A DNA stretch of 64,000 nt. Origin: Oribacterium sp. KHPX15. Lineage in GTDB: Bacteria; Bacillota; Clostridia; Lachnospirales; Lachnospiraceae. The notes below the pieces were generated by a model that ran no database searches, was not told the origin of the DNA, and worked only from the letters and a program-made list of their open reading frames with translations. This document shows positions 9,952-19,539 of the stretch, one piece after another; position 1 is the stretch's first letter; every line of letters begins with the position of its first letter. The position numbers were made by a program, and so were the translations under genes. The DNA lies in contig NZ_FNRG01000017.1 of the NCBI RefSeq assembly GCF_900107835.1, forward strand, positions 26,091 through 90,090, written 5' to 3'.

Positions 9952-10062
9952 TTTCATGAGCATATCTATACTACTTTTTACATTCTCTTTTCGGTATTCT
10001 TTAGTGAACATCCATGTGCTATTTTTTTCGTTCTCTTTTCAGTGTTCTTTCATGTGCATATT
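9952..10062 (-). repeat. three imperfect copies of the DUF4422 gene 3' end
   Basis: The C-terminal coding sequence (..AHERTLKRERKK) is echoed twice downstream of the stop. Plus-strand cores CAGCGTTCTTTCATGAGCAT, CGGTATTCTTTAGTGAACAT and CAGTGTTCTTTCATGTGCAT begin near 9954, 9992 and 10040. Spacing is 38 and 48 bp. Confidence 0.6.
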
Positions 10063-10843
10063 TCAGCACATCGATCTTCAGGACCTTGTAATTAAACAGA
10101 TGGAAATACTTTTTCATCCTGTCCATAAGGGTTTCTTCCGTGTTTAAAAGGTAAAATTCCTTTATTTTTATATCATTGTGAAGAACCCAGACATTCAGGA
10201 GCCTTTCTGACAGGTATCCAAATATCCGCTTATCACTAACACTATAACCGGAGATGTCCACTCTTTTTTCAAGCTTAAACAGAACATCAAACAGCCACTT
10301 ACAGTAGTTGTCCATTACAGCTTTTTTTCCTATAAACATGTTGCAGATGTAAAGCTCATCCTGTGATGAGATCCTGTCAAAATCATCTACATACTCAGGA
10401 TACATTTCCTCTATCACATCCCTCAACTTATCGTAGTCCTCGATATGCTGCAGGAATCCGTAATGTCTTCTGACTTCTCCCAACAGGCATTCCTTTTTTG
10501 GAAGCAGGATATCACATCCCTGAAGGGCTTCTTCAATGTCGTTTTCTTTGAGGATGCTCTCCGTATCCCTTAGTTTCCCTGTTTTGCTGAGAAATCTGCG
10601 ATAGTGTGCGAGGCCGATAACCTCTGACGTGCTGTTCTTCCACATCCAGTACAGGGCAGTCAGTTCACAGAAGGACCTGTTTTTTTCAGAAATGTTCCGG
10701 CCTTCGTCATCACGTTGATAGCCAAAGAACTCCATATTGTCTGCATTATCCTTTAAAGCAGCACCTACGTATACAGGCTCATAACATTTGTCGAGATTTG
10801 GTTTTATTTTTTTCTGGGTGGCTACATATACTTTTATTTCCAT
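10019..10843 (-). CDS. DUF4422 glycosyltransferase-like protein
   Basis: A 274-residue protein of the DUF4422 type found in capsule and exopolysaccharide loci. It starts MEIKVYVATQKK and continues with EPVYVGAALK, ISEKNRSFCELTALYWMWKN and VIGLAHYRRFL, the typical conserved block, then the DILLPKK segment. The family is thought to act as a glycosyltransferase (galactofuranosyl or similar transfer). Start is supported by GGAG just upstream. The last codons are rich in Lys/Arg and are duplicated beyond the stop. Confidence 0.88.
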   Translation of the reverse strand: MEIKVYVATQKKIKPNLDKCYEPVYVGAALKDNADNMEFFGYQRDDEGRNISEKNRSFCELTALYWMWKNSTSEVIGLAHYRRFLSKTGKLRDTESILKENDIEEALQGCDILLPKKECLLGEVRRHYGFLQHIEDYDKLRDVIEEMYPEYVDDFDRISSQDELYICNMFIGKKAVMDNYCKWLFDVLFKLEKRVDISGYSVSDKRIFGYLSERLLNVWVLHNDIKIKEFYLLNTEETLMDRMKKYFHLFNYKVLKIDVLKYAHERTLKRERKK

Positions 10844-10941
10844 ATTCTCCTATAACTTTGAGGCTTACTCCACAGTACGTTCCGAGTTGGCGAAGGTTCA
10901 TATCCTTGAAATACTAACCCTGTCCATACAAACACGTTTCA

Positions 10942-11895
10942 TCAAAATATCCCCAAAAGTACCGCCAGTTTAAACATGATATTTCTCTTGGGATACTCCA
11001 TTTTGATATCCTTGTCCAAAAGCAGCTCAATCCTCTTTCTGAAACTATTCTTATATGAAGCAACTTTCTCAGCCATCTTTATGTTCTGCGGGCTCATTTC
11101 ATTCCCGTAACAATCTACAACTGACTTTACACACTTACTCCTTATACAGTCCGGCTCCATGAGTGTTTTCCAGTATCTTTTCAGTACCTTCCGCATGGAA
11201 AGCTGCCCGCCTATGGTATTGCTGCCATGCTGTCTGTAAAGTATGTGCACATCTTCATCATATATAAGAATCCCTCCTACTGCCAGGCACACTTTGTGTA
11301 GCCACTCGTCATGCATGGTTATGGTGTTCAGATTCGGAGATTTACGGTTTATGAGCTCGAGTAATGTTCTATTGAACACCATGGTGCAGCCTGTAGAGTT
11401 ACTTTTAATCAGGCAGGACGGAAAATCCAGGGACTTTTCATAGATCCCTTTTGAACCCTTCAGCAGGTTCCCATCGTTGTCCGCAAAGCGCGGCATGCCG
11501 TAGTACAAAATCGGAGTTTCCTCTTTACCCTCTCGCTGCTTTATCGCTTCCACGGCGATCTTCAGCTTGTCCGGAAGCCAGGTGTCATCCTGATCGCAAA
11601 GAGCGTAGTACTCAGCCTCCGGCGCTTGCTTCATGAGATCAAGGAAGCTTCCTGCAGGACCGAGGTTCTGTCCCACATAGTAATCAAAGCTTGTATTACA
11701 GTTTTTATTTATGACTTCCTCTTCAGAGTATTCTTTCTTGTACCTATCAAGTATTTCCAGCGTATTATCCGAGGATCCATCATCTCTCGCTAAGATACAG
11801 ACTTCTAGCCCTTCTTGTGCCAAGAGGCTCTCTATTTGATTTTCCAGATATCTGTCACCATTATAGGTAGACATTAGGATAACAACCTTCTCCAT
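10942..11895 (-). CDS. GT2-family glycosyltransferase (rhamnosyltransferase-like)
   Basis: A 317-residue GT-A enzyme. It opens VVILMSTYNGDRYLENQIES, has ARDDGSSDNT for nucleotide binding, the DxD-like CDQDDTWLPDKL, and MHDEWLHKVCLAVGG near residue 205, a pattern common in rhamnosyltransferase-like GT2 proteins. It lies in a series of minus-strand glycosyltransferase genes and probably adds one sugar to the lipid-linked repeat. Specificity is not inferable. The start at 11895 has only a weak ribosome site. Confidence 0.88.
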   Translation of the reverse strand: MEKVVILMSTYNGDRYLENQIESLLAQEGLEVCILARDDGSSDNTLEILDRYKKEYSEEEVINKNCNTSFDYYVGQNLGPAGSFLDLMKQAPEAEYYALCDQDDTWLPDKLKIAVEAIKQREGKEETPILYYGMPRFADNDGNLLKGSKGIYEKSLDFPSCLIKSNSTGCTMVFNRTLLELINRKSPNLNTITMHDEWLHKVCLAVGGILIYDEDVHILYRQHGSNTIGGQLSMRKVLKRYWKTLMEPDCIRSKCVKSVVDCYGNEMSPQNIKMAEKVASYKNSFRKRIELLLDKDIKMEYPKRNIMFKLAVLLGIF

Positions 11896-11960
11896 AAATC
11901 TGTCATTTCACCCTGATTCTATATTTGAGCCGAAATCACTTGGAGTACTGCTTGATTTTT

Positions 11961-12000
11961 CAAAGCAAAAAAGCAGATTGAGATTTCACTCAATCTGCTT
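11961..12000 (-). terminator. Rho-independent terminator after the radical SAM gene
   Basis: A 12-bp perfect stem (AAGCAGATTGAG 11971-11982 with CTCAATCTGCTT 11989-12000, 6-nt loop) is followed on the minus strand by TTTTTTGCTTTG. It lies 50 bp after the stop at 12050. Confidence 0.85.
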
Positions 12001-12049
12001 ATTATACCAAATTATTACCAATTCGTGTATTTCAATTCCTTTTGGGTTA

Positions 12050-13711
12050 CTACTTTTTAAACAGATACTTTTTGAACTGTCCGAAAGCCTTCAATGATCT
12101 CTTGAGGTCATTCGGGTCCTTCAGTCCTGTCCAAAGTCTATGTAAAATGTATCCGGGTCTAAGATAATATTTCTTTCTCGCATCATCACAGAACTTTACC
12201 ATCTCTTCACCAGAAATTCCCGGCAAGTTCAGAACGCAGTTATGGGTTCCGTCTTCTTTGCAGTACTCTGTGTAGCCACTCTTGATGTAACCTCTAGCCT
12301 TGTTCCAATCGTAAGCTTCGGTTCCGGGATATGGGATCAGCGGGAAGAACTGGGCTGTGTCCGTGTTGAGTTCAAGCGCCAGCTCTAGAGTCTTCTGCAT
12401 GGTTTCTCTGGTCTCTCCCTGATTTCCCACCATGTAGCAGGCATGTACCAAAAGACCGGCCTTCTTCGTATTTTTGATATATTCCCTGATTTCCTTAATA
12501 GTAGTTCCCTTCTTAATGTTATCAAGTATCTCCTGGGTTCCACTTTCAATACCGGGGATAACCAGTCTGCATCCGGCCTTTTTCATTAGCTTCATAGTAT
12601 CAAGGTCAAGTGTATTTACTCTTGCATTGCAGAGCCACTTGAAGCGTTTGTTCAGTCCTGTCTCTATGAGAAGCTCACAGATCTCGGTTACTCTCTTCCT
12701 GTTTATAGTAAAAGTATCATCCTCGATAACTATTTCCTTTACATCCGGGAAGTTTTCGGCGATGTACCTAAACTCATTAACTACGTTCTGCGGGCTCCTG
12801 AGTCTGTACCCGTGGCCATGCATAGTTTGAGGATAAACACAGAAATTACATCTGCAAGGACAGCCTCTTCCCGTAAAAATCTGTATCTCCGGATACTCCG
12901 CAGCAGCAAAAAAGTAATCTTTATAGTCCAGATGTCTCTTAATAAAGTCTGATGCAAGAGGGATTTCGTCCAGATCTGTTATATACTCTGCGTCAGGGTT
13001 GTGTTTAATGATTCCTTCGAATTTACTTCTGTAGCTGATTCCTGGGAGGGACGCAAGAGTTGTATCCAGACCGCTTGCTGTATTCTCTGATGTACTATCC
13101 TCATCTCCGATGACATCCTTGTCTATATTTGCTGCTCCGGAACTACAATTTTTGTAGTAGCCTTCAATCAATTTAGCAAGCTTTGAAATGGTGAAGTCAT
13201 ATTCCCTTCTTGCTACACCATCAACCCAAGGATAATTAGAAAGAGTTTCTTCTGCTGTTGCTGTAGGATGTGTCCCAACCATGTATACAAAAGCCTTAGG
13301 ATACTTTTCCTTTAACTTCTTGCAGAAATCAGCATCACTTTCTATAGATGGAGTGCTGGTCTCTACCACAAAAAGACAATGGTTAGTTTCGATTTCTTCA
13401 TGAACCTGATCTACACCATCATGTTCTGTAGAAATGTGTTTAGTTTCTATTACATTTAATCCGTCTGCATCTTTTATTACAGACTTCAGCTCACTTCCTA
13501 CTATTTCGAGACTTTTCTCAAAGTCATAACGCTTCGCAGGAGCGTCCAGAAATTTTACATCAAAACCACTCTTCTCTGCATAAGCTGCAGCGTAAATAAG
13601 CCAGAGCGGATAGTATAAAACCCCGCTTTTAGCCACTGCCGGACTTCTGGATTCCCTTGAAAATTTTCCATATTCCCATTTAAAAGGAGGATTTATAAAA
13701 TAAACTGTCAT
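12050..13711 (-). CDS. B12-binding domain radical SAM protein
   Basis: A 553-residue protein with an N-terminal cobalamin-binding-type domain and a radical SAM domain with CxxxCxxC at C284, C288 and C291 (GRGCPCRCNFC). Later it has VIPGIESGTQEILDNIKKG, typical of the SAM barrel. Such enzymes often carry out methylations or rearrangements, including on sugars and lipids. The B12 domain carries two low-complexity insertions (about residues 78-111 with IETKH...IETNH, and 188-220, Ser/Asp/Thr-rich). A strong terminator follows. The substrate is unknown; the location suggests polysaccharide or lipid-carrier modification. Confidence 0.88.
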   Translation of the reverse strand: MTVYFINPPFKWEYGKFSRESRSPAVAKSGVLYYPLWLIYAAAYAEKSGFDVKFLDAPAKRYDFEKSLEIVGSELKSVIKDADGLNVIETKHISTEHDGVDQVHEEIETNHCLFVVETSTPSIESDADFCKKLKEKYPKAFVYMVGTHPTATAEETLSNYPWVDGVARREYDFTISKLAKLIEGYYKNCSSGAANIDKDVIGDEDSTSENTASGLDTTLASLPGISYRSKFEGIIKHNPDAEYITDLDEIPLASDFIKRHLDYKDYFFAAAEYPEIQIFTGRGCPCRCNFCVYPQTMHGHGYRLRSPQNVVNEFRYIAENFPDVKEIVIEDDTFTINRKRVTEICELLIETGLNKRFKWLCNARVNTLDLDTMKLMKKAGCRLVIPGIESGTQEILDNIKKGTTIKEIREYIKNTKKAGLLVHACYMVGNQGETRETMQKTLELALELNTDTAQFFPLIPYPGTEAYDWNKARGYIKSGYTEYCKEDGTHNCVLNLPGISGEEMVKFCDDARKKYYLRPGYILHRLWTGLKDPNDLKRSLKAFGQFKKYLFKK

Positions 13712-13804
13712 GTAAATCCTTTCTCAGTGCTTCTTTGTTTCAATAAAAGAAAGCATTAATCTATAATTAATCAGTTTTTCAAGCATGCTTGCTATATTTG
13801 TACT

Positions 13805-14590
13805 TTACTTTTTATTCTGAGCCTTGATTTTGCTCCATTTTTTTAGTCCTCTTATAGTGTAACACATCATATAATATATTCTTTCCAAAAACCCCAAGCC
13901 AACATATCTGTAGGTATTCCAGTTCATAACAGCAGCCTTGCTTTTCTTTGAAGACTTTGAATTATCAGATACTCTATATATAAGAAGTGGTTCGTCTATA
14001 CCATAGGCATAAGGAATTTCTTTCAATATTTCTATCCATACAACAAAATCTTCATGAATAGGAACATTTGTAATCGGAAATTCATGTTTCAGCAAAAGCT
14101 CTTTACTTGCAAGTACCGATGAGCAGGAGATAATATTCTGCTTCTGCAGGTCCTTCCTTCCTATTTTTGTCGGTACTTTAAGAGTAAAATCAATTATTTC
14201 AGATTTAGCTGTTATAAAAGAAGATCCGGTGAAAAGTAATACTTGAGGTGAATTTTGTCTTTCATACAGCATCACCTGTTTCTCTAATTTATCTTGTACC
14301 CACAGATCATCACTGTCAAGAAAAGCTATCAAATCTCCTGCAGCTACCTTTACGCCATAATTACGACTATAAGCTACTCCTTTATTTTCCTTATTTCTAT
14401 ATAGTTTTATATCAAATTCTTTATTTTTATCTATAATTCCATTTACTAAATCTACAGTTCCGTCTTTTGAGCAGTCATCTATCACAATAAGTTCCCAGTC
14501 TTTGTAGCTCTGACAGATAACACTCTTGATGGATGCCTCTATAGTTTTTGACGAATTATATGCAGGCATGATGATTGATATTTTTCCCAT
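13805..14590 (-). CDS. GT2-family glycosyltransferase
   Basis: A 261-residue GT-A enzyme. MGKISIIMPAYNSSKTIEAS, VIDDCSKDGT, ENKGVAYSRNYG and the metal-binding FLDSDDLW are all present, as is the late HEDFVVWIEILK motif. The start at ATG 14590 is chosen because GGGAG lies 8 nt upstream; a TTG start at 14611 would add only seven residues. A terminator-like hairpin precedes the gene, so it may be attenuated or independently transcribed. Confidence 0.9.
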   Translation of the reverse strand: MGKISIIMPAYNSSKTIEASIKSVICQSYKDWELIVIDDCSKDGTVDLVNGIIDKNKEFDIKLYRNKENKGVAYSRNYGVKVAAGDLIAFLDSDDLWVQDKLEKQVMLYERQNSPQVLLFTGSSFITAKSEIIDFTLKVPTKIGRKDLQKQNIISCSSVLASKELLLKHEFPITNVPIHEDFVVWIEILKEIPYAYGIDEPLLIYRVSDNSKSSKKSKAAVMNWNTYRYVGLGFLERIYYMMCYTIRGLKKWSKIKAQNKK

Positions 14591-14611
14591 CGATATGGCT
14601 CCCGGCATCAA

Positions 14612-14676
14612 TTATAAAAAAACAAGACTGCCGTCCACGTAAAGCTACATTAGTACTTTACTTTAACGACAGTCTT
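14612..14676 (-). terminator. terminator or attenuator before the GT2 gene
   Basis: On the minus strand AAGACTGTCGT...ACGGCAGTCTT forms an interrupted stem (14624-14676), with CTTTAC/GTAAAG inside, followed by GTTTTTTT. It sits between the lipoprotein stop (14804) and the GT2 start (14590), so it either ends the first gene or attenuates the second. Confidence 0.65.
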
Positions 14677-14803
14677 TATTCTACCAAATAGTTCCAGATT
14701 AACCAATCTTAATTATACATAAGTGATATATAGGGACAGGGTTCATGTACCATGACATACAACTCCATCCCCATATACTAGTAAAAAGGATGATCCTTTC
14801 AGA

Positions 14804-15316
14804 TCATCTTATGATATTTTCTATAGTTAATGTCGGATCAAAGGGAACACTTTCGCCCTTTGCAATATTATATTCTGTTATTACTTCATTATTACACTTA
14901 ACTATGAGATCAATGCCATAAATGTTTGAAAGATTTCCGAAATCTTCATCAGTGTATTCATCGATACGGAAATCCTGCATTTGGGCTTCATCTACAATGA
15001 ACCTCATAGTATCAGTTAGAAGCAATTCTATAGCACTTTCTGTTACATTTTCTTCGATAACGAAATTTACTGTTATTTTCTGAGTATCGTTATCACCTGT
15101 GAGTATAAAATCCTTAATGAAACCATACATATTTGCTGATTTGATGTTGGTTCCTACATCTTCTTCCATCTGTTCAAAATCAAAATTGTAGGGTGCATCC
15201 TCGGGAGCTTTTGTTACAGAAGGACTTTCCAACGGAGACTTATATGTTGGCTTACAGGAACACAACAAAGCCATTTGAGCCATTACCAGTATCAAACATA
15301 ATTTTCTAATCTTCAT
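14804..15316 (-). CDS. small lipoprotein of unknown function
   Basis: A 170-residue secreted protein. It begins MKIRKLCLILVMAQMALLCSC, a lipoprotein signal with lipobox LCSC. The start at 15316 is supported by GAGG 5 nt upstream; an upstream in-frame start would bury the signal peptide. After the cysteine there is a Pro/Ser/Thr linker, then an acidic domain (TGDNDTQKITVNFVIEENVT and later IDLIVKCNNEVITEYN). No family is recognised. It directly follows the wall-binding protein gene, so a cell-surface role is likely. Confidence 0.7.
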   Translation of the reverse strand: MKIRKLCLILVMAQMALLCSCKPTYKSPLESPSVTKAPEDAPYNFDFEQMEEDVGTNIKSANMYGFIKDFILTGDNDTQKITVNFVIEENVTESAIELLLTDTMRFIVDEAQMQDFRIDEYTDEDFGNLSNIYGIDLIVKCNNEVITEYNIAKGESVPFDPTLTIENIIR

Positions 15317-15320
15317 ATTT

Positions 15321-15360
15321 TCCTCAAAAAAATGGTTCGAGGCAAAACCCCGAACCATTT
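15321..15360 (-). terminator. terminator overlapping the lipoprotein leader
   Basis: AAATGGTTCG (15330-15339) pairs with CGAACCATTT (15351-15360). On the minus strand it is followed by a T run that merges into the GAGG ribosome site of the lipoprotein gene. It probably ends most transcripts of the wall-binding protein gene. Confidence 0.75.
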
Positions 15361-15417
15361 ATAAGCTATTTAACTAGATAGTTTATACACACTATTCAGT
15401 GTCTTTTAACTATTTAA

Positions 15418-17067
15418 TTACTTGCCCTGCTTTGCAGCAACTGCAGCTGCTCTCTTAGACTGATAAGTATCAGGATCGTTTGTCTCAAGCCACTTGCTAT
15501 CAACAGAGATCTTCTTATCGTTGCCCTTAGCATCTGTGTATGTAAGATCATCATCATAATCATCTGATGAAGGATAGTATGCAAGAACAACACCGTCCTT
15601 ACTTACTACATAGTAAGCATCATTCTCATCCTTAAGCTTCTTCTTGTTCTTAACAACTGTACCGGACTTACCAACGAGTACACAACCTACAGCATCCTCA
15701 CCGAAGTAAACCTTCTTAGTTCCGTAAACATCTACACCCATGTAGTTAGATGGATCATCTGAACCAGGAGCAAGTACAAGACCCTTCCATACATACTTCT
15801 TGATCTTTGATACATAACCCTTCTTTAATGGATCTGTAGAACCATCGCTGCCTTCTTCTGCTCTACCATTAGATGTGTTGAAGTAGAACTGGTAATCTCC
15901 ATCATCAAGAGCAAGGTTCTGATAACCCTTCTTCATAGAACCATCCTTCTCCTCATCACTTGAGAAGTAGTAGATGTAATCCCAACCAGTATTTACATCA
16001 TCATCGTTTGCGCCAGCAATCCACTGATCTCTTGACCAGTCATCTGTATCGCCAAGATCATATGGATGACCGTTAGAATCAACTGCTACGAACTGTGTAA
16101 GCATTCTGCCGTACTCATCGAAAGCATACTTCTTACCACCGATCTTCTTGATCTCGTTAGAAGTTAACTTACCAGACTTGTTGAAGTACCACCATGAATA
16201 CTCATCATCGTTGTAATCCTTCTCAAGGTAGTCCTCATCAGGAATAGCCCATACCCACTTATTTCTTCTCTCAGAACCGTCACCGTTGAGGTATGAAAGA
16301 GAAGCTGCAGTAGCGCCTGAAAGCTCATCAGATGTTCCAGCTGCCCAGTCATCAAGCATGTTACCCTTCTCGCCGAAGTGATAGTAGAGACCGTTGATCT
16401 TCTTACGCTTGTCAAACTGCTTCTTACCCTTGTTATCAAAGTAGAACCAGTATTCCTCTGTATCGTCGTCATCTTCTACAGCAAGCTTGATCCAACCTGT
16501 CTGCATGTGACCATCGTTCCAGCCGTTGAAGTAGTATGTAGCGTTCTCCCAAGCTGAATCGTTGTCATCCTGCTGATCTACGTTGTCCTTGTCGATCCAA
16601 CCATAGAGCATGTGTCCTTCGTCATCGAATGCATACTTAAGGCCGTTGATTGTCTTGATCTCAGATGTTGTAAGATCATCCTCAGATGTGTAAGCCTTTC
16701 CGTCTGCTCCGAAGTAGTACCACCAGTACTCAGCATCAAGGTCTGTGTTTGATGCATCGTCCATAGCTACAGCCTTCCAAGTGTTAGTAACCATAGCACC
16801 GTACTGATCTACATAGTAATATCTTGTCTTTGAGTTGTTTGTATCCTCGATGAGCTGGTTTGTAGCCATAACTCCATCGCTGTCAAGATAGAACCAATTT
16901 CCGTTTGCTGACTTCCAAGTGTCAGTTACAGCCTCACCGTTGTTATCAAGATATCTCCAAACGCCTGTGGAGTTATCCCAACCAGCTGCCATAGATACAG
17001 CTGATACGCCAACAGCGAGAAGTGCTGCAGCTGAAAGTGTTGCGAATACCTTTGTCTGCTTCTTCAT
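15418..17067 (-). CDS. secreted choline-binding-like (CW_binding repeat) surface protein
   Basis: A 549-residue exported protein. The signal peptide is MKKQTKVFATLSAAALLAVG followed by a VSAVSMAA cleavage region. The rest consists of cell-wall-binding repeats: WDNSTGVWRYLDNNGEAVT, WKSANGNWFYLDSDGVMATN, and later YAFDEEGHMLYGW- and YAFDEYGRMLT-like units. It is very acidic and aromatic with no catalytic domain visible. Such repeats usually bind choline or other wall or glucan polymers, so a wall- or EPS-associated structural role is likely. It has a near-consensus promoter at 17131-17159 and a terminator at 15321-15360. Confidence 0.85.
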   Translation of the reverse strand: MKKQTKVFATLSAAALLAVGVSAVSMAAGWDNSTGVWRYLDNNGEAVTDTWKSANGNWFYLDSDGVMATNQLIEDTNNSKTRYYYVDQYGAMVTNTWKAVAMDDASNTDLDAEYWWYYFGADGKAYTSEDDLTTSEIKTINGLKYAFDDEGHMLYGWIDKDNVDQQDDNDSAWENATYYFNGWNDGHMQTGWIKLAVEDDDDTEEYWFYFDNKGKKQFDKRKKINGLYYHFGEKGNMLDDWAAGTSDELSGATAASLSYLNGDGSERRNKWVWAIPDEDYLEKDYNDDEYSWWYFNKSGKLTSNEIKKIGGKKYAFDEYGRMLTQFVAVDSNGHPYDLGDTDDWSRDQWIAGANDDDVNTGWDYIYYFSSDEEKDGSMKKGYQNLALDDGDYQFYFNTSNGRAEEGSDGSTDPLKKGYVSKIKKYVWKGLVLAPGSDDPSNYMGVDVYGTKKVYFGEDAVGCVLVGKSGTVVKNKKKLKDENDAYYVVSKDGVVLAYYPSSDDYDDDLTYTDAKGNDKKISVDSKWLETNDPDTYQSKRAAAVAAKQGK

Positions 17068-17130
17068 AATAAATGCACTCTCCTTTTTGTGTTTAAGAAC
17101 TTTTTACATAAAGTTCGGTTTACGATGAGG

Positions 17131-17159
17131 ATTATACCCCTGCCTTTTCGATTATTCAA
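17131..17159 (-). promoter_or_regulatory. sigma-A type promoter of the wall-binding protein
   Basis: On the minus strand TTGAAT (17154-17159), a 17-nt spacer and TATAAT (17131-17136). The expected start near 17124 gives a leader of about 57 nt before the ATG at 17067. Confidence 0.78.
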
Positions 17160-17333
17160 GTCCTTTTTCTCAAATAATCGGCAGAAGGATGTACGAAATT
17201 ATGTATCTTCTCATCGATTACAGTGTACATATTAACCTAATGGCCATGTGATGTACATAAATAAAAGTTTTCCATTTCTTACGCAATTCTTAACATGAAT
17301 ATTAATCCGAAATTAAGAAATTCCTAATAATCT

Positions 17334-19112
17334 TCATTTTTCACTTCGATTTCCTGCCAATCCCACAAAGATCAGGAGCATAAAGACCGGCGTAGTTATA
17401 GGTATTGCTATATTGACAACTGCCTGAATTACGTAGGCGAGAACAGCCATACCCGCGGCCTTTACTGTTATTTCCCCGGATTTAAATATTTGCTTAAGGG
17501 AGGTAAACATCAAAGCTATGTAAGCTATAAGGCCGAATACACCAACTGTTATGAAATACTCGAAATATTCGTTATGGGCACTGTCAAATATTCCGTAACC
17601 TGCATTCTGCATTATATTCATAAACCGGTCCATGGTTATGATGTAATAGGTATCCGGGCCGTAACCGAAAAGCTTTGTGAATAAGGTTGAGTCGTTAATC
17701 CAGTATTCCATGCCCAGCCTCCATGCAAGTCCTCTTCCGGTTCCCCACTCGTCATTAAATATGAGCATTCCTTTGTAGGATTCCCAGAGTTCAGGGTGCC
17801 AGCCGGTATTTGCGGCGATGAGGATCGCTATGGTGATCAGTACTCCGCATACAAGAATGATATTCCACAGGATTTTTGCTTGTTTAACCGTCTTTTCTTC
17901 ATTAGAAGGATTTACTGAATTTGTTTTTCTAGTGTAGGCAGTGAAAGCTATGACAATTATCAACAGCAGTAAAATGAGATAAACCGTAATGCTTTTTCCG
18001 CCTAAAACAATCTGGGTGCTTGGCTCCAGGTCGTTCATGGTCTCAATTCCGGACTGTGTTATAAGGGAGGTTATCTTCATGGCTGCAAGATAGGTAACGA
18101 TAGTGATACCGTGCCTTATAATGTGAGAGCTGCTTTTCCATATAAATATTGGAATAAAAGCAATAACGGTAGCTGTCGATAGTATCGCATTGTCACTCAG
18201 GCCCATGATTTGGGCAAAACTTGCTATAACAAGTATTACATAGGAAAAAAGTATTTCGGCTTTATTTCTTCCTGCCACAAACATTACGGCTGAGGCGCCG
18301 TAAAGCATGCCGGTGAAATTGGTGTAGTTGTTAATGTTTCCTATGGAAGCTACAAAGGTATACCTGTAGATCGGGTCGGCTCCTTCGAACATCCCCCATG
18401 TATATAAGAAGAAATTGGATATTCCCCAAAGGCACACCAGGCTGGCGAATCCCATGTAGGCGAAGATGTGCCACCTTTTGAAGCGGTAGAATCTTGTCAC
18501 AAGGATATATGTGACGAAGAATACAAGCCACAGGAAGAGACCCTGGCTTCGGCCGCGGTTACCCCAGAAGGCTTCGTAGGGGTACTGGGCGAAGGCAGTG
18601 GAGATGCCGAAGATCACTATGAGGGCGAAAAAGGCTATGTCTACTTTACTGATATATCTTTTCCAGCCGCCCTTTTTAAGGCTTGCAAAGAATCCGCGGC
18701 GGATGGCGGATTTGTTGTAGATGGTGTCTGCAAGCAGATAAAAGAGGCCGAGGCCCAGGAAGACCGCACCGTAGATAAGGGTTGACTTCCAGTAGATTTC
18801 GAATCTGAATTTCAGGACGTCAAAATACTTTTCATGGGTGCAGAGGGCAAAGATGCAGAGGAAGAAAAGCACGTAGATGTCTATGAGCCATCTGGTGATG
18901 TTGCCGAAGATGCGATTTAGCTGCTTGGTGGTCTTTCCGGGGGCGGGGGTTGGGCCGGATAAGTCATCGGGTTTTGTTTTAGTTCCGCTGCCGGATGAAT
19001 CTTTCGACTTTTCAGATTTAGATGTTGTTTCAGATTTTTGCTTTTTTTCTGCCTTCCCGGCAGTTTCAGGTTCTTCGGTATTTTTTATTATTTCAAACAT
19101 TGAATCACTCAT
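17334..19112 (-). CDS. O-antigen ligase/polymerase-like membrane protein (Wzy_C)
   Basis: A 592-residue protein with about 12 membrane helices. The long hydrophilic loop holds GRGLAWRLGMEYW and GYGPDTYYI, then DSAHNEYFEYFITVGVFGLI, the H-N-E-x3-Y pattern of the Wzy_C/O-antigen ligase family. The first 65 residues are a disordered Lys/Ser/Thr/Glu tail not needed for the fold. It may ligate or polymerise lipid-linked glycans at the outer membrane face. It is the third polymerase-like protein in the locus. A GC-rich hairpin at 19229-19267 lies upstream. Confidence 0.83.
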   Translation of the reverse strand: MSDSMFEIIKNTEEPETAGKAEKKQKSETTSKSEKSKDSSGSGTKTKPDDLSGPTPAPGKTTKQLNRIFGNITRWLIDIYVLFFLCIFALCTHEKYFDVLKFRFEIYWKSTLIYGAVFLGLGLFYLLADTIYNKSAIRRGFFASLKKGGWKRYISKVDIAFFALIVIFGISTAFAQYPYEAFWGNRGRSQGLFLWLVFFVTYILVTRFYRFKRWHIFAYMGFASLVCLWGISNFFLYTWGMFEGADPIYRYTFVASIGNINNYTNFTGMLYGASAVMFVAGRNKAEILFSYVILVIASFAQIMGLSDNAILSTATVIAFIPIFIWKSSSHIIRHGITIVTYLAAMKITSLITQSGIETMNDLEPSTQIVLGGKSITVYLILLLLIIVIAFTAYTRKTNSVNPSNEEKTVKQAKILWNIILVCGVLITIAILIAANTGWHPELWESYKGMLIFNDEWGTGRGLAWRLGMEYWINDSTLFTKLFGYGPDTYYIITMDRFMNIMQNAGYGIFDSAHNEYFEYFITVGVFGLIAYIALMFTSLKQIFKSGEITVKAAGMAVLAYVIQAVVNIAIPITTPVFMLLIFVGLAGNRSEK

Positions 19113-19463
19113 GTTTTGATTGCCTCGTTTTTCTTGATATTTTGCAAATTCCGTTACATGATACCACAGGTTTTAGGAGGCAACAAGGAAGCTGCATATC
19201 GATTCTGACTTAAAAACCTAAAATAAGACCCCTTAGAGGCTCATAACATACCTATACCTCTAAGGGGGACGATATTTGTTTTGTATTCTTATATTCTTTT
19301 AACCCTCAAGTACTTCACATATAGGCAATTAATCTAATCTCTTTGCAGCAGTCAATCAGACTTTCCTCCATGAGCTGGGGTGGGGCCGTAACTCAAATCT
19401 AACATCAACCGAAATAGGGGTGGGCGAATGGAGGAAAGTCCGTTACAAATATAAATTTTAGTA

Positions 19464-19518
19464 TTGACTGTAGTCTTTGACTACATTATATTTATAGATA
19501 CATATACGCATTGACTAC
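19464..19518 (+). promoter_or_regulatory. promoter with candidate HTH operator
   Basis: TTGACT (19464-19469), a 17-nt spacer and TATATT (19487-19492) make a fair promoter. The spacer contains the perfect palindrome GTAGTC-TTT-GACTAC (19470-19484), and a third half-site GACTAC lies at 19513-19518. The position suggests autoregulation by the HTH protein just downstream. Confidence 0.6.
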
Positions 19519-19539
19519 TTTTTCCATGGAGTACGAAGG

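Noticed and set aside
19229..19267. 11-bp hairpin before the O-antigen-ligase-like gene as a terminator
   Set aside because: No gene ends nearby in either direction and the T run is weak, so its role is unclear.
19359..19446. GGAGGAAAGTCCG with a 13-bp inverted repeat, similar to the start of RNase P RNA
   Set aside because: None of the other conserved RNase P RNA segments follow, so it is probably a chance match in a hairpin.
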